Source: an uncultured OM182 clade bacterium
GTDB taxonomy: Bacteria > Pseudomonadota > Gammaproteobacteria > Pseudomonadales > Azotimanducaceae
Assembly (NCBI GenBank): GCA_905182025.1
Contig: CAJJAA010000009.1
Span: 1 to 64,000, forward strand
DNA length: 64,000 nucleotides
Reading direction: 5' to 3'
The translations under genes and the position numbers were made by a program. Position 1 is the stretch's first letter, and every line of letters starts with the position of its first letter. This document shows, piece by piece, positions 28,448 through 38,503 of the stretch. The notes under the pieces are model-generated. The model was not told where the DNA came from and searched no databases. It was given only the letters and a program-made list of their open reading frames with translations.

Positions 28448-31024
28448 TCAACGTCCCTTGGGCTTATCACCAGCTGTATTTTTCGGTCCACGACTCAATT
28501 TTGGCTTGCGTGCTTTTCCTTTCTTTGCCTTCGCGGAGCCCTGCGCTGCATTCTGACTCGCGCCCTCTTTGGCTACCTTAGGCGCACCAGTTGCCGCGCT
28601 CTTCGGTTTCGAGGACTTGGACTTTGCTGCTTTTGTTCTGGCCACATTGGATTGGGGCTCAGCTTTTTTACGTCGATCAGGTTTGCCTCTTTTCCGCTTG
28701 GAATCAGTTTTCTTGGCAACATCGCTTTTTTTGGAACGATTGCGGCCAGGCTTTTTGTCGAAACTCTTGCCCGTCGGCGCTTTCCTGGCTAACGGTGAAT
28801 GACTCACCAGCTCAAAATCTATCTTCCGTTCGTCAACATTAACGCGGGATATTTGCGCCTGAACACCATCACCCATGCCATACACCTCATTGGTGCGTTC
28901 ACCGACTAAACACTGCGCACCTTGATCGTACTGGTAGTAATCGCCCTTGAGTGTGCTGATGTGCACCAGACCCTCAACAAAGATGTCATTAAGTTCAACG
29001 AAGAAACCAAATTTAGTGACGCCCGTGATGACACCTTCCAGAATATCGCCAACGCGATCACTGACATAGTCACATTTGATCCATTCCAACACTTCATATA
29101 CTGCTGCCTCAGCGCGTCGCTCCGTGTAGGAGGTTTGCACGCCAAGGTTAACCATTTGCGCTTTGTCATAGGGGTAGAAATTATTTTTCGACGCACTACC
29201 CAGTCGCAGTGTTGTCTTATCTTCGTTATTACTGTGGATGACCGATTTAATCAATCGGTGTGTCAGCAGATCAGGGTAACGTCGAATAGGCGACGTAAAA
29301 TGCGTGTACTCTTGATAGGCTAGGCCGAAATGGCCTTCGTTTTCGATCGAATACACCGCTTGGTTCATTGAGCGCAATAACGATATTTGCAGTACTCTAC
29401 CGTTTTTTAGTTCTCGCAATCGTTCCGATACCTGCTGGTAATCCTTTGGCGTAAGCTCATCCCCGACAGAAAAAGGCACGTCAAAACGCGACAGGAATTC
29501 CGCGAGTTGCTCTACTTTTCCAGGCTCAGGTGTTGCGTGGACCCGAAATAGTCCGGGCTTTTTGTGCCGCGTCACAAATCGCGCGGCACTGACATTCGCA
29601 CAGAGCATGCACTCTTCAATAATCCGGTGCGCTGTGTTTCTCGCCCTGGGAACAACGCCTTGAACGCGACCATCGGCTGCAAACTGAAACTGTAGCTCCG
29701 CTGAATCGAAGTCGATCGCGCCTCGCTGATGTCTGACCTTGATAAGCACGTTGTACAGGTCGTGCAAATCATCAAGTTGACCAACCACGTTGGATAGCTC
29801 ACTTCGCGTTTGCAACGCATCAGAGTTACCCGTTAAAGATTTGTCGCCTATCGCTCGGGCAACCTGAGTGTAAGTCAGTCGGGCATGAGAATGGATGACA
29901 CCTTCATAAAATTGGTAGCTCGACACGGTACCTTTGGCAGAAATTGTCATCTCGCAAACCAACACCAGTCGCTCGACATCAGGTTTTAAGGAGCAAAGGC
30001 CGTTAGATAGTTTCTCCGGCAACATCGGTACAACGTATTGCGGAAAGTAAACCGAAGTGCCGCGTTCACTTGCGGCTTGATCCAAATCGGAGTCGTTGGT
30101 TACATAGTGCGCAACATCGGCAATGGCCACATAGAGCCGCCAACCGCCACTGTCTTTTTTCTCACAGTAAACTGCATCATCAAAGTCGCGGGCATCTTCA
30201 CCATCGATTGTGACAAAGGGTAATTCAGTGAGGTCGAATCGATTTCGTTTATCCGACGGCCGCACGTCAATCGGCATGCCGTCAACCGCCTCAATCACGT
30301 CGTCTGAGAAATCAATCGGTATGTCATGGTTGCGTAATGCAATATCGACTTCGATGCCCGGCGTTAGATGATCGCCGAGTACTTCAACAACCTGCGCCGT
30401 TACAACACCACGTTTGCCTGGTTGCTCTACTATGTCCGCAACGACTATTTGGCCCGCCTTAAAAGGCAACTTGGCCGTTGAACCGGTATTGAGCAAAACC
30501 TCGTGATTGATTCTATTATTCAAAGGCTCAAGTAAATGTTGACCATTTTCCATGTAGTATCGGCCGACCAGTTGCTGCGTCTTGCGCTCCAGTACCTCTA
30601 CGATTTCGCCCTCACTGCGACCACGCCGATCTTTTCCCCTGACCCGAACCTTAGCGATATCACCGTGGATGACCTGACGCATTTGTCTGAGAGTCAGAAA
30701 GATGTCTTCCGTGTCGCCCTCCTGAATGAGAAAACCATAACCGTCAGAATGTGCGCTGATTTTGCCGGTTGGAAAATCCTTATTGGTCGCAATCGCAAAC
30801 ACATTTCGTCGGTCTACATCCAGCTGGCCGTCTCGAACCATCGCCCGCAATCTTGTCTGTAGCGCTTCTCTTTCTTCCGGCTGTTCGTGATTTAGCGCAG
30901 TCGCAAGTTGTTTAAAACCCATCGGTTCATCATGTTCAATTAAACAAGCGAGGATATGCTCTCGACTCGCTATCGGATTCGAGTAGTTCTGAGCTTCCCT
31001 TTGTGCAAACGGATCTCTTTTCAA
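28448..31024 (-). CDS. rnr: Ribonuclease R
   Basis: 858 aa 3'-5' exoribonuclease that degrades structured RNA. An N-terminal helix-turn-helix, cold-shock domains, the RNB catalytic domain with GEDARDFDDAVY and its metal aspartates, and an S1 domain (EGVITGVTKFGFFVELNDIFVEGLVHIS in parts) are in the usual order. Residues 746-858 form a 113-residue Lys/Arg/Ala/Ser-rich tail, longer than that of Escherichia coli, probably RNA- or ribosome-binding. The gene diverges from the tRNA-Leu gene. Confidence 0.96.
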   Translation of the reverse strand: MKRDPFAQREAQNYSNPIASREHILACLIEHDEPMGFKQLATALNHEQPEEREALQTRLRAMVRDGQLDVDRRNVFAIATNKDFPTGKISAHSDGYGFLIQEGDTEDIFLTLRQMRQVIHGDIAKVRVRGKDRRGRSEGEIVEVLERKTQQLVGRYYMENGQHLLEPLNNRINHEVLLNTGSTAKLPFKAGQIVVADIVEQPGKRGVVTAQVVEVLGDHLTPGIEVDIALRNHDIPIDFSDDVIEAVDGMPIDVRPSDKRNRFDLTELPFVTIDGEDARDFDDAVYCEKKDSGGWRLYVAIADVAHYVTNDSDLDQAASERGTSVYFPQYVVPMLPEKLSNGLCSLKPDVERLVLVCEMTISAKGTVSSYQFYEGVIHSHARLTYTQVARAIGDKSLTGNSDALQTRSELSNVVGQLDDLHDLYNVLIKVRHQRGAIDFDSAELQFQFAADGRVQGVVPRARNTAHRIIEECMLCANVSAARFVTRHKKPGLFRVHATPEPGKVEQLAEFLSRFDVPFSVGDELTPKDYQQVSERLRELKNGRVLQISLLRSMNQAVYSIENEGHFGLAYQEYTHFTSPIRRYPDLLTHRLIKSVIHSNNEDKTTLRLGSASKNNFYPYDKAQMVNLGVQTSYTERRAEAAVYEVLEWIKCDYVSDRVGDILEGVITGVTKFGFFVELNDIFVEGLVHISTLKGDYYQYDQGAQCLVGERTNEVYGMGDGVQAQISRVNVDERKIDFELVSHSPLARKAPTGKSFDKKPGRNRSKKSDVAKKTDSKRKRGKPDRRKKAEPQSNVARTKAAKSKSSKPKSAATGAPKVAKEGASQNAAQGSAKAKKGKARKPKLSRGPKNTAGDKPKGR

Positions 31025-31044
31025 TGTTTGGTACCTATGGGTGA

Positions 31045-31073
31045 TTGACAGATTGAAGGTGCCTTAGTAATCT
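31045..31073 (+). promoter_or_regulatory. Promoter of tRNA-Leu
   Basis: TTGACA at 31045-31050, a 17-bp spacer, TAATCT at 31068-31073, then a GC-rich GCGCCTCCC discriminator, 14 bp before the tRNA. The perfect -35 and discriminator fit stable-RNA promoters. Confidence 0.65.
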
Positions 31074-31086
31074 GCGCCTCCCTCAT

Positions 31087-31173
31087 GCCGAGGTGGTGAA
31101 ATTGGTAGACACGCTAGCTTCAGGTGCTAGTGGGGGCAACCCCGTGGAGGTTCAAGTCCTCTCCTCGGCACCA
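31087..31173 (+). tRNA. tRNA-Leu (CAG anticodon)
   Basis: 87 nt including encoded CCA (31171-31173). The acceptor stem GCCGAGG pairs with CCTCGGC, discriminator A. The D-loop is of the leucine type with GGTAGACACG. The anticodon stem CTAGC/GCTAG encloses TTCAGGT, giving CAG, which reads CUG. A long variable arm GGGGGCAACCCC follows, and the T-arm TGGAGGTTCAAGTCCTC is complete. Confidence 0.97.
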
Positions 31174-31498
31174 TATATGCGCACTATATCGTAACAATAA
31201 CTATCGTAGCTTCTGACAATTTTGTGCTCGGTAATCAAAAATCTTTCTGATTCGCACTTGCTCGTACTAACCTAGTCAGCACTCATCGCTATGCGAACAT
31301 CGCGTTTAAAACAGCTAAATTGATGATTCAAACACGGACGCATGCGAGATACATTAGTCCGTTCTTTGTTGCGACGCCAGCGACGTTTTAGCCAAGCCTT
31401 ATGACACCTCGCCGTTTGACACCCCGTCGTTAGATATCGATTCGCTAGAAAACCTACGAACCGGTATGACTCAACCCTGATAACCCCGCAGAGCAGGA
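31174..31498. other. Intergenic region, 325 bp, no gene seen
   Basis: Between tRNA-Leu and the purA stop. No terminator with a clear T-run was found for either neighbour, and the longest frames are a few tens of codons without family resemblance. Confidence 0.45.
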
Positions 31499-32767
<1,269 letters not shown>

Positions 32768-32814
32768 CTATGGCCGCCGACTCACTGTGTCGACGTGGCG
32801 CCATTGTATTCAAA

Positions 32815-33999
32815 CTAATCATTGCGTCTCAATGACCATTCATTGCCAGCCTCGATCAACGTGAATTCACATTGCGCGGCCTCTCCTTCAATAACGACAT
32901 AGCCTTCCTGCCGCAACTCACAGATTTTTTCCCATCGTCGATCAACAGAACTTAGCCCATACGCGACGCTAACCTTTCCCGGCCCCACATTTCCAATCGC
33001 GGGCTGCTCACCGAGGTGCTTAACAAGCGTTTTAATATCTATATCAAAACCTGTTGCGCCGCGGGCTCGACCAAAAACATCACCAACGTCATCATATCGA
33101 CCGCCTTTAGCAATCCTTGTACCGGTACCGGTCAAATAGGCTGCGAAGACAATACCCGTATGGTAGTTGTATCCACGCAATTCACTCAGATCGAAATAGA
33201 TATCAACATCTACGTGTCTGGATGCAATTGATTGACTGACCTCAGCTAGGTTATTAAGTCGCTGTAGGATGCCCGGATAATCTTTAAATAGTGTTTTGCC
33301 TTCCTCAAGAACTGCTAAGTCTCCACATAACCGAGGCAGTTGTGAGATTAATTCTGATAACTCGTCAGATAGGTTCAGCGTCTTAACTTTTTCATCCAGA
33401 TCCGGCAACGCCTTGTTTTGAATTAGCTCAAAGAGCTGCCTTTCATCAACATCGGAGATATCCGCGGTTTGAATCAAGTCTCGGTACACGCCAACATCAC
33501 CGAGTTCTAGGTGCAAACTTCGACCGGCTTGTCGACCCACCGAACCGACTGAGGCGAGCATTAAACTGACGATTTCCAAATCACCATTCGACCCCGTATC
33601 GCCGAACAACTCAGCCCCAACGCTGATGGGCGTTCTGGACGCTAGCATGTTGTCGGCTTTCGCATGCAAGACTGTGCCTGCATAACATAAGCGAACATTG
33701 CCCGGATTGTTAAGGCTATGCGCATCAATACGCGCTACCTGAGGCGTAATATCAGCAGTGATACCCATCATCCGACCGGACACCTGGTCCGTTATCTTAA
33801 ATGTTTTTAAGTCTAGGTCGGTTCCTGTGCCCGTCAGCAATGATTCAAGAAACTCAACCATAGGCGGAATGACAAGCTCGTAACCCCAAGACTCAAAGGT
33901 ATCCAGTAGCTGTCTGCGGACTTTTTCCAACGTCGCAGCGGTAGGTGGTAAAACTTCGTCTACCCCGTCCGGTAGCAGCCATCGATTAACAATGTTCAT
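32815..33999 (-). CDS. hisZ: ATP phosphoribosyltransferase regulatory subunit
   Basis: 394 aa HisRS-like protein without the tRNA-binding and full catalytic function. Recognisable parts are LPDGVDEVLPPTA near the N-terminus, ADITPQVARIDAH as motif 2-like, and RGYNYHTGIVF (HisA-like motif). It activates the short HisG in the first step of histidine biosynthesis; hisG is not in the window. Its presence means the short-form HisG is expected elsewhere in the genome. Confidence 0.94.
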   Translation of the reverse strand: MNIVNRWLLPDGVDEVLPPTAATLEKVRRQLLDTFESWGYELVIPPMVEFLESLLTGTGTDLDLKTFKITDQVSGRMMGITADITPQVARIDAHSLNNPGNVRLCYAGTVLHAKADNMLASRTPISVGAELFGDTGSNGDLEIVSLMLASVGSVGRQAGRSLHLELGDVGVYRDLIQTADISDVDERQLFELIQNKALPDLDEKVKTLNLSDELSELISQLPRLCGDLAVLEEGKTLFKDYPGILQRLNNLAEVSQSIASRHVDVDIYFDLSELRGYNYHTGIVFAAYLTGTGTRIAKGGRYDDVGDVFGRARGATGFDIDIKTLVKHLGEQPAIGNVGPGKVSVAYGLSSVDRRWEKICELRQEGYVVIEGEAAQCEFTLIEAGNEWSLRRND

Positions 34000-34015
34000 T
34001 TGTAGCCATCGCTAG

Positions 34016-34213
34016 TTAGTTAATTATGTAAAGTAGTCCGGTGCCAATCATCATGCTTAAAAAGCCAATAATTCTAAGTGTCCGATTATCGACTTCAGCA
34101 ATGTTTGCGACCATCTCTTTCCAGCTTGCTGGAGCAAGAAAAGGCATCATACCCTCAATGACCAGCACGAGGCAGAGGGCAATCCCGAGCTCATGCCACA
34201 TTCTTTGGACCAC
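34016..34213 (-). CDS. DUF2065 small membrane protein (YjeT-like)
   Basis: 65 aa with two hydrophobic segments and a short hydrophilic loop (SWKEMVANIAEVDNRTLR). DUF2065 genes lie between hflC and purA/hisZ in many gammaproteobacteria. The function is unknown. Translation may begin at the second Met (residue 5). Downstream of the hflC terminator, so it probably starts the hisZ transcript. Confidence 0.85.
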   Translation of the reverse strand: MVQRMWHELGIALCLVLVIEGMMPFLAPASWKEMVANIAEVDNRTLRIIGFLSMMIGTGLLYIIN

Positions 34214-34360
34214 AGCTTCGTTGTGCCATAAATTGCCGCGCCATCAATGATTTATGTCTTACCTGCTCGCCTTGAACTGTCTCACGGTCGATATCAAGTT
34301 CACCGCGTCATCATCGCTTACCTGCCCAAAGACCGTTAATACAAGCTTTTGAACGACAAA

Positions 34361-34386
34361 AAAAACCGGGGATTACCCCGGTTTTT
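34361..34386 (-). terminator. Strong Rho-independent terminator after hflC
   Basis: AAAAACCGGGG (34361-34371), loop ATTA, CCCCGGTTTTT (34376-34386). On the minus strand the 6-bp GC stem is followed by an eight-T run. Flanking TTTTGAAC (34347-34354) and GTTCAAAA (34387-34394) could extend the stem past a short bulge. It could also act in the plus direction. Confidence 0.9.
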
Positions 34387-34403
34387 GTTCAAAACGAATT
34401 CTA

Positions 34404-35273
34404 CTACTGAGTGCTCTTATTTAGATACTTAAAGAAGTCACTATTTGGCTGAATAAGCAGAATATCGCCACGATTAGAGAACGTACGCTTATAGGCCGTC
34501 ATACTTCGATAAAATTTGTAGAACTCTTTATCTTTATTGAAAGCATCCGCGTATATAGAAGCAGCTTGCGCATCCCCATCACCTCGAATCCCTTCCGCTT
34601 CAGCATAGGCTTGAGCAAGTACAATTTCTCTCTGCCTGCCGGCATCAGCACGCACCCCTGCAGCGAGTTCTTGACCCTGGGCTCTATGCTCCCTTGCCTC
34701 AATATCTCGCTCTGTGTTCATTCGAGCATAAACCGACTGACTCACTTCAGGCGGCAAATCGATTTTCTTAACGCGAACATCAACGATTTCAACACCTAAT
34801 TCTAGCCGCGCTACTTCATCAACTCGCTCGGTCAACACATTCATCAGCTGATCACGCTCACCCGACACAACTTCGTGCAGACTTCGCTTACTGATCTCGT
34901 TTCGAAGACCGTTGTTGATACGCTGTCGCAACAGGTTCTCCGCTCGCGTTTCATCACCGGAAGTCGATGTATAGAAAAGCTCAGCATCACTGACTCTAAA
35001 CTTAGCAAACGAGTCGACGATCACAGCCTTTTTCTCCAACGTCAGAAAGCGTTCTGGGGGAGCGTCAAGAGTGAGCACCCTAGAATCAAACTTCGTCACG
35101 TTATTGATGAAAGGCTTTTTCAAATGCAAGCCAGGCTTAATATCACTCTCAACCACTTCACCAAACTCTAGCAACACAGCACGTTCGAGCTCTGTAACCA
35201 CATAAAGTGAATTGACTATGACCACTCCTACTAACAGCGCAATGAAGGCGCCGACAAATCCTTTAGATGACAT
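34404..35273 (-). CDS. hflC: Protease modulator HflC
   Basis: 289 aa SPFH/prohibitin-family protein. A single N-terminal transmembrane helix at about 6-26 is followed by a periplasmic PHB domain and a coiled-coil tail rich in Ala/Glu/Gln (about 185-240). HflC with HflK forms a large inner-membrane cage around the FtsH protease and restrains it. Its start overlaps the hflK stop by one base, so the pair is coupled. Confidence 0.95.
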   Translation of the reverse strand: MSSKGFVGAFIALLVGVVIVNSLYVVTELERAVLLEFGEVVESDIKPGLHLKKPFINNVTKFDSRVLTLDAPPERFLTLEKKAVIVDSFAKFRVSDAELFYTSTSGDETRAENLLRQRINNGLRNEISKRSLHEVVSGERDQLMNVLTERVDEVARLELGVEIVDVRVKKIDLPPEVSQSVYARMNTERDIEAREHRAQGQELAAGVRADAGRQREIVLAQAYAEAEGIRGDGDAQAASIYADAFNKDKEFYKFYRSMTAYKRTFSNRGDILLIQPNSDFFKYLNKSTQ

Positions 35274-36424
35274 TAGTTTCTATCCCTCCGACTAACAGAA
35301 CGGCGATTTGCATCGGTTCGGTCAGTAACTGCTGAACCATTTGGCGAGTAATTTGAAGCGCGATCATCATTGCCGCTTCTATTTTCCATAAGTTTATCGA
35401 GAGGAAGGTAGAGCAAATTATTGCCACCTTCGACATCGATCATGACCTTGGTGCTATTCGACATGACAGACTCTAACGTGTCGATATAAAGACGTTCTCG
35501 CGTTACCTCAGGGGCAAGCTTGTACTCTGTGTACAATTGGTTAAATCGCGACGCCTCACCTGACGCTTCCGAAACAACCCGCGCTTTATAACCCGCCGCT
35601 TCCTCAAGCATACGCTGAGCTTCACCACGTGCTTCCGGAATGATTTGATTCGCATAAGCATCAGCCTCATTACGGAATCTTACTTCGTCTTCTTTGGCCT
35701 TAATTACATCATCGAACGCGGCGCGAACAGCATCCGGTGGCGCAGTCTCGTCGATGTTCACCTGGGTTACCAAAATTCCGGTGCCATAGCGATTCATGTA
35801 ATCTTGAATCCTGACTTTGACCTGCGCGCCTAGTTGAGCACGACCTTCGGTCAAGACTTCGTTCATGACAGCACTACCGACTTCATGACGCAGTGCGCTT
35901 TCAGTCGCCTGAATCAAACTAACGCCGGGGTTTCTTACTTCTAGCATGTAAAGTTTGATGTCAGAGATCACATACTGCACGGTCATATTGACAACCTTGA
36001 CGATGTTCTCGTCTTCGGTCAGCATTTCCGAGTCGATTCGAATATCTCGTACCTTGGTGGTATTTTCAATCAGCACTTGATCGATAATCGGCGGATTCCA
36101 GTGCAGGCCAGGCATAATAACCTCATCCTGCAATTCACCGAACCGCAGCACTACGCCACGCTCCTGTTGATCAAGCTGGTAAACCCCCATGACGCCCCAG
36201 ATAATAGCCAGAGCAACAGCCAATAAACCAAATACGCTCCAATTAAAAGACGCACTAGGACCTGAACCACCGCCCGAACCGGCCTTACCGCCTCCGAACA
36301 TGCCGGCCAGACTACTTTGAAACTTTCGAAAAGCCTCATCAAGATCTGGTGGCCCTTGGTCATCGCGATTACCCCAGGGGTCTTTATCACCCTTGTCACC
36401 GCCGCCCGGCTCATTCCACGCCAT
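35273..36424 (-). CDS. hflK: Protease modulator HflK
   Basis: 383 aa. A Gly-rich cytoplasmic N-terminus (about 1-60) with a GGG-containing stretch, one transmembrane helix at about 62-82 (FGLLAVALAIIWGVMG), then the PHB domain, coiled coil, and a polar C-terminal tail. It forms the HflKC complex with the next gene product. Confidence 0.95.
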   Translation of the reverse strand: MAWNEPGGGDKGDKDPWGNRDDQGPPDLDEAFRKFQSSLAGMFGGGKAGSGGGSGPSASFNWSVFGLLAVALAIIWGVMGVYQLDQQERGVVLRFGELQDEVIMPGLHWNPPIIDQVLIENTTKVRDIRIDSEMLTEDENIVKVVNMTVQYVISDIKLYMLEVRNPGVSLIQATESALRHEVGSAVMNEVLTEGRAQLGAQVKVRIQDYMNRYGTGILVTQVNIDETAPPDAVRAAFDDVIKAKEDEVRFRNEADAYANQIIPEARGEAQRMLEEAAGYKARVVSEASGEASRFNQLYTEYKLAPEVTRERLYIDTLESVMSNSTKVMIDVEGGNNLLYLPLDKLMENRSGNDDRASNYSPNGSAVTDRTDANRRSVSRRDRN

Positions 36425-36632
36425 AATTTTCTCCGTTGTATTTCCCTAGGGGAAAAGCCGACATTCTCCCACTTTTGGGCGCGTTGTCATACCTTTCCGC
36501 TGAAACATTAATCTTGAACTCAGCCAAGAGACTTTGTCCAAGCGTGAATCGCAATTAATCCGTATCTTTATTTTGTTGTCTATTTCACTTAGTTATTTAC
36601 GCTGTTGTCTATTTTCGGTTCTCTATTTTGTA

Positions 36633-36658
36633 GTTAAGAGTTGTCGTTAAGAGTTGAC
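36633..36658. repeat. 13-bp tandem duplication at the hflX stop
   Basis: GTTAAGAGTTGTC (36633-36645) is followed directly by GTTAAGAGTTGAC (36646-36658), 12 of 13 matching. The second copy contains the hflX stop codon. A related TTGTTGTCTATTT is repeated about 30 bp away. Confidence 0.8.
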
Positions 36659-37993
36659 AACATCTTTCATCCAAGGCTCTTGATCATCACGTGAATCAGC
36701 GATACCCAGATCAGAAAACTGCATACCTGCCTGACTAATAAGCTTTCTTAGACTATTGGCCTCCAGACGAACCTGCAGACATTGCCTACCTTCGTCATCG
36801 ACTGACTCACCAACGACCGCACTCAACTCGAACAGTTGAGCGCGAAACTTGCCTTGCCCCGGCGGTAGCTTCAGCGTCGTTTCAGTCATCTCTGAAGACA
36901 GCCGTGCCGAGATAGCTGACAGTAGTAGCTCTAAACCTTCGCCGTTCAATCCTGACACCCAAACGCGATAGGGCTCACCCTGCTCATCCAAGTCAACACG
37001 GGGCGCCTCATCAGTGAGATCGACTTTGTTGTAGACCAACAACTGAGGCACCTTATCCGCATCGATTTCAGTCAAAACGGCATTCACTTCCTCATGATGC
37101 AGTATTTTTTCGGGGCTAGAAGCATCAACCACATGTAGCAAAAGATCCGCCTGCTTCACTTCTTCCAACGTGGCGCGAAAAGCATCTATTAGTCCGTGCG
37201 GCAACTGGCGGATGAACCCTACTGTGTCGGTCAAAATGGATTTACCAAGGTAAGGCAATTCCAATTGTCTGATTGTAGGATCAAGCGTCGCGAATAACTG
37301 GTCTGCTGCATGGACATCCGTGGCGCACAGCGCATTAAATAATGTCGACTTACCCGCATTCGTATAGCCTACCAATGAGACGGTTCTTATATCTGCTTTT
37401 TGCCTACCGCGACGATTTTGTTTGCGTTGCTTGCGAACCTTGATCAGTCGCTGGTTAATATTTTTAATCCGGGTATGAACTAATCGCTGATCGGTTTCAA
37501 GCTGTGTTTCACCTGTACCCGTCACGCCCATTGAGGAACCCTGTCCTCTACCTGAACCGCCTCTCTGTCGATCAAGGTGGCTCCAACCACGTACGAGTCG
37601 GGTCGAGGAGTGCTGAAGTTGCGCAAGTTCAACTTGCAACTTACCTTCATGGGTTCGCGCCCGTTGCGCAAAGATATTGAGAATAAGCCCTGTGCGCCCG
37701 AGCACCCTGCGCTCAAACGCCTCTTCCAGGTTTCTCTCTTGGGTTGGGCTAAGCTCCTGATCAAACAAAATCAGCTCAGCGCCGACTTCATCTGCAATTA
37801 AGCGAATTTCCTCAAGTTTGCCGCTGCCTATGTAGGTCTTCGGATCCGGGTTTCGCTTCTTTGCGGTAACTTCCGATACCGCATTCAAACCAGCGGACAC
37901 GGCAAGCTCTCTCAGCTCTTCGACAGTGGCATCCTGAGCTTCGATATGAACTAGTAGCGTCTGTGTACCGGCGTCTGGCCGCTCAAAAAACAA
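36647..37993 (-). CDS. hflX: Ribosome-associated GTPase HflX
   Basis: 448 aa. An N-terminal HflX-specific domain with TYIGSGKLEEI, a Gly-rich linker (GGSGRGQGSSMGVTG), and a G domain with Walker A GYTNAGKST at 209-217, DTVGFI (switch II) and NKVDL (G4). HflX binds the 50S E-site area and splits stalled or stress-hibernating ribosomes. It is downstream of hfq; its stop lies inside a short tandem duplication. Confidence 0.95.
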   Translation of the reverse strand: MFFERPDAGTQTLLVHIEAQDATVEELRELAVSAGLNAVSEVTAKKRNPDPKTYIGSGKLEEIRLIADEVGAELILFDQELSPTQERNLEEAFERRVLGRTGLILNIFAQRARTHEGKLQVELAQLQHSSTRLVRGWSHLDRQRGGSGRGQGSSMGVTGTGETQLETDQRLVHTRIKNINQRLIKVRKQRKQNRRGRQKADIRTVSLVGYTNAGKSTLFNALCATDVHAADQLFATLDPTIRQLELPYLGKSILTDTVGFIRQLPHGLIDAFRATLEEVKQADLLLHVVDASSPEKILHHEEVNAVLTEIDADKVPQLLVYNKVDLTDEAPRVDLDEQGEPYRVWVSGLNGEGLELLLSAISARLSSEMTETTLKLPPGQGKFRAQLFELSAVVGESVDDEGRQCLQVRLEANSLRKLISQAGMQFSDLGIADSRDDQEPWMKDVVNS

Positions 37994-38152
37994 TGGCTAT
38001 ACCTATAACAGTGGCTCTCACTATGTGTAGAAAAGAAATCTGAACAGCTGGAAAAATATTCAGCCACCCTATTGCCGACGAAGCCCAAACCGGGGCCTAG
38101 ACTTCATTTGTTAGTTCGGTCGAACTTCGATCAAGGCATCAATAAAGCGATT

Positions 38153-38395
38153 CTAGTCTTCGTTTTCTTCGTCGTCCATGCTTGGCATCTTGACATTTCG
38201 AGATGGAACCACGGTCGATATCGCAGATTTATAAATCATCTGATTGACTGTATTTCTTAGCAAAATCACAAACTGGTCAAAGGACTCAATTTGTCCTTGC
38301 AGCTTGATGCCGCTGACCAAGAATATGGATACCGGCACCCGGTCCTTGCGAAGTTGGTTTAAGAAAGGGTCTTGTAATGATTGCCCTTTTGACAT
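38153..38395 (-). CDS. hfq: RNA chaperone Hfq
   Basis: 80 aa from the ATG at 38393-38395, preceded by AGGAG; a longer upstream frame lacks a ribosome binding site. The Sm1 core [22 protein letters not shown] and Sm2 are intact. Compared with the Escherichia coli protein, position 57 of YKHA is Ser rather than His, and Asn28 is Ser. The rim has Arg16, Lys17 and Arg19. The tail ends in an acidic DDEENED tip, of the kind that displaces RNA from the rim. Downstream of miaA and upstream of hflX, the usual order. Confidence 0.95.
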   Translation of the reverse strand: MSKGQSLQDPFLNQLRKDRVPVSIFLVSGIKLQGQIESFDQFVILLRNTVNQMIYKSAISTVVPSRNVKMPSMDDEENED

Positions 38396-38410
38396 GAGAT
38401 TCTCCTTTTG

Positions 38411-38444
38411 CCCCAAATGGGGGTCGTCGACAAAAAGTGTCGAC
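38411..38444 (-). promoter_or_regulatory. Two hairpins in the hfq leader
   Basis: On the minus strand GTCGACA-CTTTT-TGTCGAC (38426-38444) forms a 7-bp stem and CCCCATTTGGGG (38411-38422) a second, 3-8 nt before the AGGAG ribosome binding site. Hfq is autoregulated at its own leader in Escherichia coli, so this pair is a plausible regulatory structure. It is not a terminator, having no T-run. Confidence 0.45.
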
Positions 38445-38503
38445 CTAAAAAATTTTACAGCAATCCGATCATAAAGGTCTGGCTCGTCCTCACTAACCTG
38501 CTG

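Noticed and set aside
31174-31498. Possible small gene or RNA after tRNA-Leu
   Set aside because: Only very short frames and no stable hairpin with a terminator-like T-run were found.
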